The position numbers and the translations under genes were made by a program. The notes beneath the pieces were generated by a model, which was not told the DNA's origin, made no database searches, and was given only the letters and a program-made list of their open reading frames with translations. From Gammaproteobacteria bacterium (GTDB taxonomy: Bacteria; Pseudomonadota; Gammaproteobacteria; Chromatiales; Chromatiaceae), in assembly GCA_029287695.1 (NCBI GenBank), contig JARFQQ010000112.1, positions 1-5,530 on the forward strand: 5,530 nucleotides of DNA. The letters run 5' to 3'. Of the stretch, positions 1 to 5,530 are shown piece by piece; position 1 is the stretch's first letter; every line of letters begins with the position of its first letter.

Positions 1-390
1 TCCGTGCGCATGGATATCCGCCGCACCGGCGCTATCAAGCGCGGTGACGAGGTCGTGGGCAACGAGACCCGCGTCAAGGTCGTCAAGAACAAGGTTGCGC
101 CGCCCTTCAAGCAGGCCAACTTCGAGATCATGTACGGTGAGGGCATCTCGCTCGAGGGCGAGCTCATCGATCTGGGTGTACAGCATGGCATCGTTGACAA
201 GTCCGGCTCCTGGTACAGCTACAAGGGGGACAAGATCGGCCAGGGCAAGGAGAATGTGCGCAACTTCCTCAAGGAGAATCCCGCTGTCGCCGCGGAAATC
301 GAGGGCAGTATTCGTGCGACTGTCTTCCCGGCCCCTGAAGAGCTGGATGCCGCCGGTGACAGCAGCCTCGAAGAGGCGCTCGACAGCTGA
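1..390 (+). CDS. recA: RecA recombinase, C-terminal part (5' end outside window)
   Basis: RecA is the ATP-dependent strand-exchange protein of homologous recombination and the co-protease that triggers LexA self-cleavage in the SOS response. The reading frame is open from the first base, so the visible start-like codons are not the real start. About 129 codons remain of a protein usually near 350. What is seen is the end of the ATPase core ([20 protein letters not shown]), the conserved [13 protein letters not shown] segment (local residues 26-38), the C-terminal domain with [20 protein letters not shown], and an acidic tail ending [17 protein letters not shown]. Acidic tails are typical of RecA and damp its activity in E. 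coli. The Walker motifs and DNA-binding loops lie upstream of the window, as does any LexA-controlled promoter. The stop codon is followed after only 2 nt by recX. Identity is essentially certain from the family-specific motifs. Confidence 0.98.
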   Translation, partial: SVRMDIRRTGAIKRGDEVVGNETRVKVVKNKVAPPFKQANFEIMYGEGISLEGELIDLGVQHGIVDKSGSWYSYKGDKIGQGKENVRNFLKENPAVAAEIEGSIRATVFPAPEELDAAGDSSLEEALDS

Positions 391-392
391 CG

Positions 393-854
393 ATGAACGG
401 TTTCGCGGCAGAAGGCAACGAGCAGCGGGATGTCGAACAGCATGGCATCCGGCTGCTTGCCGACCGCGAACACTCTCGCCTTGAGATGCGCCGCAAGTTG
501 CTTGCCCGTGATTACGACCCCGCGGTTGTCGAGGAGGCGTTGCAGAGTCTCGAGAAACAGGGACTTCTCAGCGACGAGCGCTTCACGGAACAGTACATCA
601 ATGTCCTCAAACGCAAGGGCTTCGGGCCGCTGCGCATTCGTGCCCTCTTGCGCGAACGGGGCATCAACGACACCATGATCCACGAATGGGTCGATAATCG
701 CGAGGACGAGTGGCGGCACCTCATGGTCCAGGCTGCCAGGCGCAAGTTTGGCGACAGCAAGGGCGAGGATTTCAGCCAGAAGTCGAAAATCGCCCGCTTC
801 CTCGAGTATCGCGGTTACCCGGAATTCATGATACGGGACTACCTCTTCGACTGA
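393..854 (+). CDS. recX: RecX, regulator of RecA
   Basis: RecX binds RecA filaments and limits their extension and activity; in E. coli it inhibits the ATPase, strand-exchange and co-protease functions. The 153-residue product is close to the usual 150-165. It has the family's three-helix repeats: REHSRLEMRRKL (residues 25-36), then YDPAVVEEAL with LEKQGLLSDERF (41-64), GPLRIRALLRERGI (78-91), and the C-terminal KIARFLEYRGYP (132-143). The chosen ATG lies 2 nt after the recA TGA. The nearest purine-rich stretch (AGAGG, 372-376) is about 16 nt upstream, too far for a normal Shine-Dalgarno, so initiation probably depends on ribosomes finishing recA. No terminator can fit between the genes, so recX should share the recA transcript and its SOS control. 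The product is mostly charged and helical, as expected for a soluble cytoplasmic protein. Confidence 0.95.
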   Translation: MNGFAAEGNEQRDVEQHGIRLLADREHSRLEMRRKLLARDYDPAVVEEALQSLEKQGLLSDERFTEQYINVLKRKGFGPLRIRALLRERGINDTMIHEWVDNREDEWRHLMVQAARRKFGDSKGEDFSQKSKIARFLEYRGYPEFMIRDYLFD

Positions 855-955
855 AGACATTACAGCTGTTCGCGTACAGCAGTTCCTCACTGACGGCCTC
901 TCTCATCACCTGAAGTCACAATATCCCCGCCGGCTTCGGGAAATCAGCGATTTTC

Positions 956-972
956 CACGCTCTGGCAGCGTG
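956..972. repeat. Hairpin/inverted repeat upstream of alaS
   Basis: A perfect 6-bp inverted repeat, CACGCT (956-961) and AGCGTG (967-972), is separated by CTGGC. No T-run follows, so it is not a canonical terminator. Its right arm overlaps the candidate -35 hexamer at 970-975, so a protein bound here could affect alaS transcription. An operator role is inference only. Confidence 0.45.
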
Positions 973-998
973 ACATTGAACGCCATCCCGCATAACAT
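970..998 (+). promoter_or_regulatory. Candidate sigma70 promoter for alaS
   Basis: GTGACA (970-975) matches TTGACA at 5 of 6 positions. TAACAT (993-998) matches TATAAT at 4 of 6, with the optimal 17-nt spacer. Transcription would start near 1005 and leave a short leader of about 24 nt before the alaS ATG. This is a sequence match only; the -10 is modest. Confidence 0.45.
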
Positions 999-1028
999 TG
1001 CCCTTTTTCGCAGCAGTTTCACCACTCG

Positions 1029-3659
1029 ATGAAAACCAGCGCCGAAATCAGACAGGCTTTTCTCGACTTTTTCGAGCAACGCGGACACCGCGTGGTCGAA
1101 TCGAGTCCGCTCGTGCCGGGAAATGATCCGACACTCCTCTTCACCAATGCGGGCATGGTCCAGTTCAAGGATGTCTTCACCGGGCGTGAGAAACGCGCCT
1201 ACAATCGCGCTGTCAGTTCCCAGCGCTGCGTCCGCGCCGGTGGCAAACATAACGATCTCGAGAATGTCGGTTACACGGCACGACATCACACCTTCTTCGA
1301 GATGCTTGGCAACTTCAGCTTTGGCGATTATTTCAAGGAAGACGCCATCAGGTTTGCCTGGGAGTTCCTGACCGACACACTGGGCCTGCCGAAGGAAAAG
1401 CTCTGGGTCACCGTCTACGAAGAGGACGACGAAGCAGCGGATATCTGGCTCAAGCAGGTCGGCGTCGATCCGGCGCGTTTCACCCGTATCGGTGACAAAG
1501 CAGGCGGCAAGCGTTACGAAAGCGACAACTTCTGGTCCATGGGTGATACGGGGCCATGCGGTCCCTGCACGGAGATCTTTTTTGATCACGGTGAAGCGGT
1601 GTGGGGCGGTCCGCCCGGCACGCCTGAAGAAGATGGTGACAGGTATATCGAGATCTGGAACCTCGTTTTCATGCAGTACAACCGTGATGCTGACGGCACC
1701 ATGACACCCTTGCCGAAACCCTCGGTTGATACAGGCATGGGGTTCGAGCGGCTGGCAGCAGTCCTGCAGAATGTGCATTCCAATTACGAGATCGATCTCT
1801 TTCAGCATCTCATCAAGGCGGCGGCCGATGCGACCGGCACCACTGATATCGAATCGAAGTCCCTGCGCGTCATTGCCGACCACATCCGCTCCGCGGCCTT
1901 CCTCATCGTCGATGGCGTCATGCCATCCAACGAGGGACGCGGCTATGTCCTGCGACGCATTATCCGCCGTGCGATCCGTCATGGATATCAGCTTGGCCAG
2001 AAGCAACCCTTCATGTACAGGCTCGTTACCGCCCTCGACGAGGTCATGGGCGACGCCTACCCGGAGCTTCGCAACAACCGGGCACAAGTCGAGAGAGTCT
2101 TGCGTGTTGAGGAAGAACGATTCGCAGAGACTATCGAACAGGGCATGAAGATTCTCGACGAGGAGATCGCTGCTCTGGATGGAGACATGATTCCGGGCGA
2201 GGTCGTTTTCAGGCTCTACGATACCTACGGTTTTCCTTTCGATCTCACGGCAGATATCGCGCGCGAGCGCGAGCTCAGGGTCGACAGCGAAGGTTTTGAG
2301 CGCGCCATGGAAGGGCAGCGCGAACGTGCGCGTGCCGCAAGCCAGTTCGGCGCTGACCAGAGTTTCAAGATGACACTCGAGGGCGAGACCTGCTTCACAG
2401 GCTATGACCATCTCGAGGATGAGGGCAGTGTCCAGGCAATCTATGTCGACGGTGAACCGGTCGATGCCATCGAACCGGGCCAGCAAGCCATCGTGATTCT
2501 CGATACGACGCCTTTCTATGCCGAATCGGGAGGGCAGGTTGGTGACCGGGGGCTGCTCGTCTCCGGTGGCGGTGGTGTATTCGCCGTCAGGGATACACAG
2601 AAGCAGGGCGGCGACGTCTTTGGCCATATCGGCCTTCTCGAGAGCGGCAAGCTCGCCGTGGGCGACACCGTCGATGCGCGCGTCAACAAGGCCCTGCGCC
2701 TGGCAACGGTGTTGAACCACTCGGCAACGCATCTCATGCATGCCGCCCTGCGCCACGTCCTGGGCGATCATGTCCAGCAGAAGGGCTCGCTCGTTGATGC
2801 AGAGCGCCTGCGGTTCGACTTCTCGCATTTTGAACCGGTCAGCAAGGAACAGCTGCTCGAGATCGAGCAGCTCGTCAACAACCAGATCCGCGCCAACAAT
2901 CCGGCAGAGACAAAGGTCATGCCACTCGAGGAGGCCAAGACCTCGGGCGCCATGGCGCTCTTCGGTGAAAAGTATGCAGACGATGTTCGCGTACTGCGGC
3001 TGGGTGATTTTTCGGTCGAGCTCTGCGGCGGCACACATGTTCGCGCAGCGGGTGATATCGGCCTGTTCAAGATTCTTTCTGAAACAGGGATTGCTTCCGG
3101 CGTACGCCGTATCGAGGCCGTGACGGGCGAAAAGGCACTGGCGCTGATCGAGGCCGAGGAGCAGCAGCTGCAGTCGGTCGCCGGTCTTCTCAAGGCGGGA
3201 AAGGACGACATCACCGTCAAGCTCGAGCAGCTCCTGGCCAGGCACCGCGAGCTTGAAAAGGAGCTCGAGAAGCTCAAGGCAAAACAGGCAGCCTCCGCGG
3301 GCAGTGACCTGGCTTCGCAAGTCGTCGAGATCAACGGCGTCAAGGTTCTGGCAGCCGAGCTGCCGGGGGCTGATGTGAAGACGCTGCGCGATACCATGGA
3401 CCAGCTCAAGAGCAAGCTTGGCAGCGCCGTCATCCTTTTGGGCACCCGTAGCGACGACAAGGTCAACCTGGCGGCTGGCGTGACCAGGGACCTGACCGAC
3501 CGTTTCAAGGCCGGTGACCTCGTCAAACTTGCTGCCGAGAAAGTTGATGGCAGGGGAGGCGGACGTCCGGACATGGCGCAGGCGGGAGGTAACAACCCCG
3601 CGGCGCTGCCCGATGCACTCGGGGTCCTCGAGAGCTGGATTGCGGGGCAGGCATCATAA
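1029..3659 (+). CDS. alaS: Alanyl-tRNA synthetase (AlaRS), full length
   Basis: This class II aminoacyl-tRNA synthetase charges tRNA-Ala with alanine in the cytoplasm and hydrolyses mischarged Ser- and Gly-tRNA-Ala. The 876 residues equal the E. coli length. The catalytic domain has the motif 2 region [20 protein letters not shown] (66-85) and motif 3 DTGMGFER (234-241). Helical tRNA-recognition sequence follows to about residue 460. The editing domain (about 555-705) carries all four zinc ligands: H564 and H568 in HSATH, C666 and H670 in CGGTH. A charged coiled-coil-like stretch ([15 protein letters not shown]) leads into the C-Ala domain with [12 protein letters not shown] (843-854). The ATG fits the family N-terminus ([11 protein letters not shown]), but I see no Shine-Dalgarno in the preceding 15 nt. 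No frameshift or missing active-site residue is visible. A long open frame on the opposite strand is a codon-usage shadow. Confidence 0.99.
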   Translation: MKTSAEIRQAFLDFFEQRGHRVVESSPLVPGNDPTLLFTNAGMVQFKDVFTGREKRAYNRAVSSQRCVRAGGKHNDLENVGYTARHHTFFEMLGNFSFGDYFKEDAIRFAWEFLTDTLGLPKEKLWVTVYEEDDEAADIWLKQVGVDPARFTRIGDKAGGKRYESDNFWSMGDTGPCGPCTEIFFDHGEAVWGGPPGTPEEDGDRYIEIWNLVFMQYNRDADGTMTPLPKPSVDTGMGFERLAAVLQNVHSNYEIDLFQHLIKAAADATGTTDIESKSLRVIADHIRSAAFLIVDGVMPSNEGRGYVLRRIIRRAIRHGYQLGQKQPFMYRLVTALDEVMGDAYPELRNNRAQVERVLRVEEERFAETIEQGMKILDEEIAALDGDMIPGEVVFRLYDTYGFPFDLTADIARERELRVDSEGFERAMEGQRERARAASQFGADQSFKMTLEGETCFTGYDHLEDEGSVQAIYVDGEPVDAIEPGQQAIVILDTTPFYAESGGQVGDRGLLVSGGGGVFAVRDTQKQGGDVFGHIGLLESGKLAVGDTVDARVNKALRLATVLNHSATHLMHAALRHVLGDHVQQKGSLVDAERLRFDFSHFEPVSKEQLLEIEQLVNNQIRANNPAETKVMPLEEAKTSGAMALFGEKYADDVRVLRLGDFSVELCGGTHVRAAGDIGLFKILSETGIASGVRRIEAVTGEKALALIEAEEQQLQSVAGLLKAGKDDITVKLEQLLARHRELEKELEKLKAKQAASAGSDLASQVVEINGVKVLAAELPGADVKTLRDTMDQLKSKLGSAVILLGTRSDDKVNLAAGVTRDLTDRFKAGDLVKLAAEKVDGRGGGRPDMAQAGGNNPAALPDALGVLESWIAGQAS

Positions 3660-3663
3660 CTGC

Positions 3664-3693
3664 TTGCTGCAGTGCAGCGAAAAATTGTATCTT
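3664..3693 (+). promoter_or_regulatory. Weak candidate sigma70 promoter for lysC
   Basis: TTGCTG (3664-3669) matches the -35 consensus at 3 of 6 positions, and TATCTT (3688-3693) matches the -10 at 4 of 6, with an 18-nt spacer. Transcription would start near 3700 and include the GC palindrome and the stem-loop in the leader. The match is poor and overlaps a palindrome, so confidence is low. Confidence 0.25.
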
Positions 3694-3743
3694 ACGCGTT
3701 TTGAGCCGGGCCCGGCCCGGGACAGGCGAGAATTCTGACTGTA

Positions 3744-3767
3744 ACGCCCGGAACAGAACCCGGGCGT
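3744..3767 (+). promoter_or_regulatory. Stem-loop in lysC leader
   Basis: ACGCCCGG (3744-3751) pairs perfectly with CCGGGCGT (3760-3767) across the 8-nt loop AACAGAAC. The stem is GC-rich and should be stable. It ends 23 nt before the lysC ATG and has no T-run after it, so it is more likely an mRNA leader structure than a terminator. Its role is unknown. Confidence 0.5.
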
Positions 3768-3790
3768 CACTGTGAATACAACGGACAAAA

Positions 3791-5017
3791 ATGGCACTGA
3801 TTGTTCAAAAGTACGGCGGCACCTCTGTTGGCACTATCGAGCGGATCAAGGCGGTCGCCGAGCGGGTAAAAGGGTACCGCGATGCCGGCAACCAGGTGGT
3901 CGTTGTGGTCTCGGCGATGTCTGGTGAGACAAACAAGCTCATCGGCCTGGCGCAGGAAATCAGCGAAAATCCGAGCCCGCGCGAGATGGACGTACTCGTC
4001 TCGACAGGAGAGCAGGTCACGATCGCTTTGCTGAGCATGGCGCTGCAGGCTGCCGGCGTTGAGGCGCGCTCCTACACGGGCGCACAGGTGTGCATCCTGA
4101 CAGATGCTGCGCACTCCAAGGCGCGCATCAGTGACATCGACGATGCCCGCGTGCGCGCCGATCTCAACGAGGGACGCGTCGTTGTCGTTGCGGGGTTTCA
4201 GGGCGTCGACCAGCAGGGCAATATCACGACCCTCGGTCGTGGCGGGTCTGACACCACGGCGGTGGCCATGGCAGCTGCGCTGAAGGCTGACGAATGCCAG
4301 ATTTTTACCGATGTCGATGGTGTCTACACCACCGACCCGCGCATCGAGCCGAAGGCGAGAAAGCTCGACCGCATTACCTTCGAAGAGATGCTGGAGATGG
4401 CGAGCCTGGGTTCCAAGGTCTTGCAGATCCGTTCTGTCGAGTTCGCAGGTAAGTACAATGTCCCGCTGCGGGTACTGTCAAGTTTTGAAGAGGGTGGTGA
4501 AGGCACCCTGATCACTCTGGAGGATGAATCTGTGGAACAGGCCAAGATATCAGGTATCGCATTCAATCGGGACGAAGCCAAGTTGTCGATCAAGGGCGTA
4601 CCGGATCAGCCGGGCGTTGCCTTCAGCATTCTGGGGCCGGTAGCCAGGGCAAACGTCGAGGTCGACATGATCATCCAGAATATCGCACAGGATGATACAA
4701 CCGACTTTACCTTCACGGTGCACCGGAATGATTACAAGAAGGCCAAAGAGATTCTCGAGAACACTGCCAGGGAACTGAAGGCGCGCGAAGTGATCGGCGA
4801 TGATAAAATCGTCAAGATCTCCATTGTCGGTGTCGGCATGCGCTCTCATGCAGGGATCGCGAGCACGATGTTCGAGGCGCTCGCCCGCGAGGGCATCAAC
4901 ATCCGGATGATTTCGACATCGGAGATCAAGATCTCGGTCGTCGTGGACGAAAAGTATCTCGAACTGGGTGTGCGAACCCTGCACGAGGCATTCAATCTTG
5001 CCGAAGCGGCCGGGTAA
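3791..5017 (+). CDS. lysC: Aspartate kinase, LysC type with tandem ACT domains
   Basis: Aspartokinase phosphorylates L-aspartate with ATP, the first step of the pathway to lysine, threonine, methionine and diaminopimelate. The 408 residues fit the monofunctional LysC class of pseudomonads and Gram-positives (about 400-412) rather than E. coli LysC (about 450) or the fused kinase-homoserine dehydrogenases. Kinase motifs are KYGGTSVG (7-14), VVSAMSGETNKL (39-50), STGEQ (71-75), TTLGRGGSDTTA (146-157) and FTDVDGVYTTDPR (172-184). The regulatory half has two ACT domains: one around 266-340 with VPDQPGVAFSILGPVA, the other around 342-408 with ISTSEIKIS (374-382). This resembles the region where feedback-resistance changes occur in C. 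glutamicum, so inhibition by lysine and/or threonine is expected. The start has only a weak GGA (3783-3785) as Shine-Dalgarno. An internal start may give a separate beta subunit. Confidence 0.97.
   Translation: MALIVQKYGGTSVGTIERIKAVAERVKGYRDAGNQVVVVVSAMSGETNKLIGLAQEISENPSPREMDVLVSTGEQVTIALLSMALQAAGVEARSYTGAQVCILTDAAHSKARISDIDDARVRADLNEGRVVVVAGFQGVDQQGNITTLGRGGSDTTAVAMAAALKADECQIFTDVDGVYTTDPRIEPKARKLDRITFEEMLEMASLGSKVLQIRSVEFAGKYNVPLRVLSSFEEGGEGTLITLEDESVEQAKISGIAFNRDEAKLSIKGVPDQPGVAFSILGPVARANVEVDMIIQNIAQDDTTDFTFTVHRNDYKKAKEILENTARELKAREVIGDDKIVKISIVGVGMRSHAGIASTMFEALAREGINIRMISTSEIKISVVVDEKYLELGVRTLHEAFNLAEAAG
4519..4534 (+). promoter_or_regulatory. Internal ribosome-binding site and GTG start for a lysC beta subunit
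   Basis: Within lysC, a strong Shine-Dalgarno GGAGG (4519-4523) sits 8 nt before an in-frame GTG (4532-4534, codon 248). Initiation there would give a 161-residue protein beginning (V/M)EQAKISGIA and holding both ACT domains. In B. subtilis, C. glutamicum and Thermus, in-frame internal initiation at the equivalent place makes the beta subunit of an alpha2beta2 aspartokinase. This internal site looks stronger than the one before the full-length start. That it is used here is inference. Confidence 0.6.
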
Positions 5018-5044
5018 GCGCGCCGAAACGCGTGGCCTGCGGCC

Positions 5045-5072
5045 TTGTTTTCATTACAATTGTGTTACAATT
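5045..5072 (+). promoter_or_regulatory. Candidate csrA promoter(s), extended -10 with tandem repeat
   Basis: TGTTACAAT (5063-5071) is an extended -10: TG, one base, then TACAAT, which matches TATAAT at 5 of 6 positions. TTGTTT (5045-5050) is a partial -35 with a short 15-nt spacer, which an extended -10 can tolerate. The same TTACAATT octamer also occurs 11 bp upstream (5054-5061), giving a second possible -10 at 5055-5060. Transcription from the downstream element would start near 5078, leaving a leader of about 110 nt. Multiple promoters are known for E. coli csrA. Confidence 0.55.
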
Positions 5073-5103
5073 CATTATTAAGAATCCATGAGCAATGCAC
5101 TCT

Positions 5104-5180
5104 GGACATGGTTGGTGGCAATGTTTCAGTACTGGAAAAGTGCTGGGCATTTTGTTGGATAAATAAAGAACGGATAGGGA
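5104..5180 (+). promoter_or_regulatory. GGA-rich csrA leader, likely CsrA autoregulatory sites
   Basis: Five GGA triplets lie in the presumed csrA leader: 5104-5106, 5134-5136, 5157-5159, 5172-5174 and 5178-5180. The last two read ACGGA and AGGGA, matching the ANGGA core, and the final one is inside the Shine-Dalgarno AGGGAG (5176-5181). The one at 5134 falls in the 7-nt loop of a hairpin with stem CAGTAC (5127-5132) and GTGCTG (5140-5145, one G-U pair). CsrA dimers bind GGA in loops and at ribosome-binding sites, and E. coli CsrA represses its own translation this way. The function here is inferred. Confidence 0.6.
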
Positions 5181-5187
5181 GAGCAGT

Positions 5188-5391
5188 ATGCTTATCTTGA
5201 CCAGACGTGTTGGCGAAACGCTGATGATCGGTGATGAAATCACCGTCACTGTCCTGGGTGTCAAAGGCAACCAGGTTCGCATTGGAATCAATGCGCCCAA
5301 GGATGTCGCGGTTCACCGCGAAGAAATCTATGAGCGTATCCAGCGCGAGCAAAACGGTGGCGAAGGTGAGGCTCCTGAAGGCGTAGAATAA
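5188..5391 (+). CDS. csrA: CsrA/RsmA, RNA-binding global carbon storage regulator
   Basis: CsrA is a small dimeric RNA-binding protein that binds GGA motifs in mRNA leaders. It changes translation and stability and controls carbon storage, motility, biofilm formation and virulence traits, and is usually titrated by CsrB/RsmZ-type small RNAs. The product has 67 residues. The core [34 protein letters not shown] and [10 protein letters not shown] is nearly identical to E. coli. The RNA-contacting residues L4, R6 and R44 are present. The C-terminal tail (about residues 53-67, [16 protein letters not shown] region) is acidic, glycine-rich and a little longer than the 61-residue E. coli protein; tails vary in this family. 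The ATG has a good Shine-Dalgarno, AGGGAG (5176-5181), 6 nt upstream. The gene has its own likely promoter and is followed by a strong terminator, so it is probably also transcribed alone. Confidence 0.98.
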   Translation: MLILTRRVGETLMIGDEITVTVLGVKGNQVRIGINAPKDVAVHREEIYERIQREQNGGEGEAPEGVE

Positions 5392-5412
5392 CGCCAGTCA
5401 TCATCTGAATTC

Positions 5413-5450
5413 AGGCCGGAGGAATCATCCCCTCCGGCCTTTTCAATTTT
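5413..5450 (+). terminator. Rho-independent terminator after csrA
   Basis: AGGCCGGAGG (5413-5422) pairs perfectly over 10 bp with CCTCCGGCCT (5431-5440) across the 8-nt loop AATCATCC. TTTT (5440-5443) follows, then CAATTTT. It begins 21 nt after the csrA stop and is a classic intrinsic terminator ending the cluster. Confidence 0.93.
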
Positions 5451-5487
5451 CAGGAGACATGGTAGTCTTTCGCACCTTCAGAAAAGC

Positions 5488-5508
5488 GGTAATTCACCAG
5501 TAATTACC
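5488..5508. repeat. Inverted repeat near the right edge
   Basis: GGTAATT (5488-5494) and AATTACC (5502-5508) form a perfect 7-bp inverted repeat with the 7-nt spacer CACCAGT. It lies beyond the csrA terminator and has no T-run. It may be an operator or leader hairpin of a gene outside the window. No gene is supported between 5451 and 5530. Confidence 0.4.
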
Positions 5509-5530
5509 TGCTTCCCGGGGCAGTAAACAC

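Larger units (their letters stand above)
855..1028 (+). other. recX-alaS intergenic region
   Basis: This 174-nt gap has no supported gene. It contains several short inverted repeats: GCTGT/ACAGC (865-880), AAATC/GATTT (941-953) and the stronger CACGCT/AGCGTG (956-972). None is followed by a run of T, so I see no clear intrinsic terminator for the recA-recX transcript. A candidate sigma70 promoter for alaS lies at 970-998. Confidence 0.7.
3660..3790 (+). other. alaS-lysC intergenic region and lysC leader
   Basis: This 131-nt gap has no gene. From left to right it holds a 13-bp palindrome GCTGCA-G-TGCAGC (3666-3678), a weak promoter candidate (TTGCTG at 3664-3669, TATCTT at 3688-3693, 18-nt spacer), a GC-only palindrome GCCGGGCCCGGC (3705-3716), and a stem-loop at 3744-3767. 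No stem is followed by a T-run, so no intrinsic terminator for alaS is apparent and read-through into lysC is possible. The gap is too short for a complete lysine riboswitch such as that preceding E. coli lysC. Confidence 0.6.
5018..5187 (+). other. lysC-csrA intergenic region
   Basis: This 170-nt gap has no gene and is clearly more AT-rich than the flanking coding DNA. Its left end has a small hairpin, CGCG/CGCG (5019-5032), and GGCC-TGC-GGCC (5034-5044) followed by TTGTTTT. The latter could be a weak terminator or attenuator for lysC, but its stem is only 4 bp. The csrA promoter repeats lie at 5045-5072, followed by a leader with five GGA motifs. Confidence 0.6.

Noticed and set aside
866..879. 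LexA-box-like CTGT...ACAG after recX
   Set aside because: The spacing between CTGT and ACAG is 6 nt, whereas the gammaproteobacterial LexA box has 8, and the site lies downstream of recX rather than at a promoter.
906..3320. An 804-codon open frame on the minus strand, opposite alaS
   Set aside because: Its codons align exactly with the alaS codons, so its stops would need TTA, CTA or TCA on the sense strand. These are rare in this codon usage, and the frame is open as a by-product. It has no recognisable motif. The long minus-strand frames opposite recX and in the lysC ACT region have the same register and explanation.
3660..3790. Lysine riboswitch before lysC
   Set aside because: The whole gap is 131 nt, shorter than a complete lysine aptamer plus expression platform, and it lacks a multi-helix junction that I can draw.
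5034..5050. Intrinsic terminator after lysC (GGCC-TGC-GGCC then TTGTTTT)
   Set aside because: The stem is only 4 bp and the T-run is interrupted. It may be a weak attenuator but is not strong enough to annotate as a terminator.
5459..5503. Short ORF (14 codons plus stop) with AGGAG just upstream, after the csrA terminator
   Set aside because: AGGAG is only 2 nt from the ATG, the peptide is very short, and nothing in it is recognisable. It is probably chance.
5451..5530. tRNA-Ser gene, often found after csrA
   Set aside because: A GGAGA-like start at 5453 is not followed by D-loop, anticodon or T-loop consensus, and no cloverleaf can be drawn in the remaining bases.

Overview
The window is a stretch of conserved gammaproteobacterial housekeeping chromosome, all on the + strand: the 3' end of recA, then recX, alaS, lysC and csrA. 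The proteins match well-known families at or near full length. AlaRS keeps the E. coli residue numbering at its editing-site zinc ligands, and the first 49 CsrA residues are nearly identical to E. coli. The coding DNA looks GC-rich with few TTA, CTA or TCA codons. E. coli has recA-recX-alaS-csrA, and pseudomonads place lysC between alaS and the csrA homologue. This window combines both layouts, as several other gammaproteobacteria do, so I place it in Gammaproteobacteria without naming a genus.

Layout: 1-390 is the RecA C-terminal part, cut by the window edge. recX (393-854) begins 2 nt after the recA stop, so the two are probably transcribed and translated together. A 174-nt gap carries a hairpin and a plausible sigma70 promoter before alaS (1029-3659). 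A 131-nt gap with GC-rich palindromes and a clear stem-loop precedes lysC (3791-5017). lysC carries a strong internal Shine-Dalgarno and GTG that could make a separate aspartokinase beta subunit. A 170-nt AT-rich gap holds a good extended -10 promoter and a leader with five GGA motifs before csrA (5188-5391). A textbook rho-independent terminator (5413-5450) closes the cluster. The last 80 bases hold an inverted repeat but no gene that I can support.

Function: RecA with RecX is recombination and its modulation, AlaRS charges tRNA-Ala, LysC commits aspartate to lysine, threonine, methionine and diaminopimelate synthesis, and CsrA is a global post-transcriptional regulator. The genes do not form one pathway; the cluster is a conserved neighbourhood.

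I see no mobile element, CRISPR array, phage gene or unknown protein, and no evidence for a previously undescribed system. The points worth a second look are regulatory: the internal lysC start, the GGA-rich csrA leader, the tandem -10 repeats before csrA, and the hairpin overlapping the likely alaS promoter.
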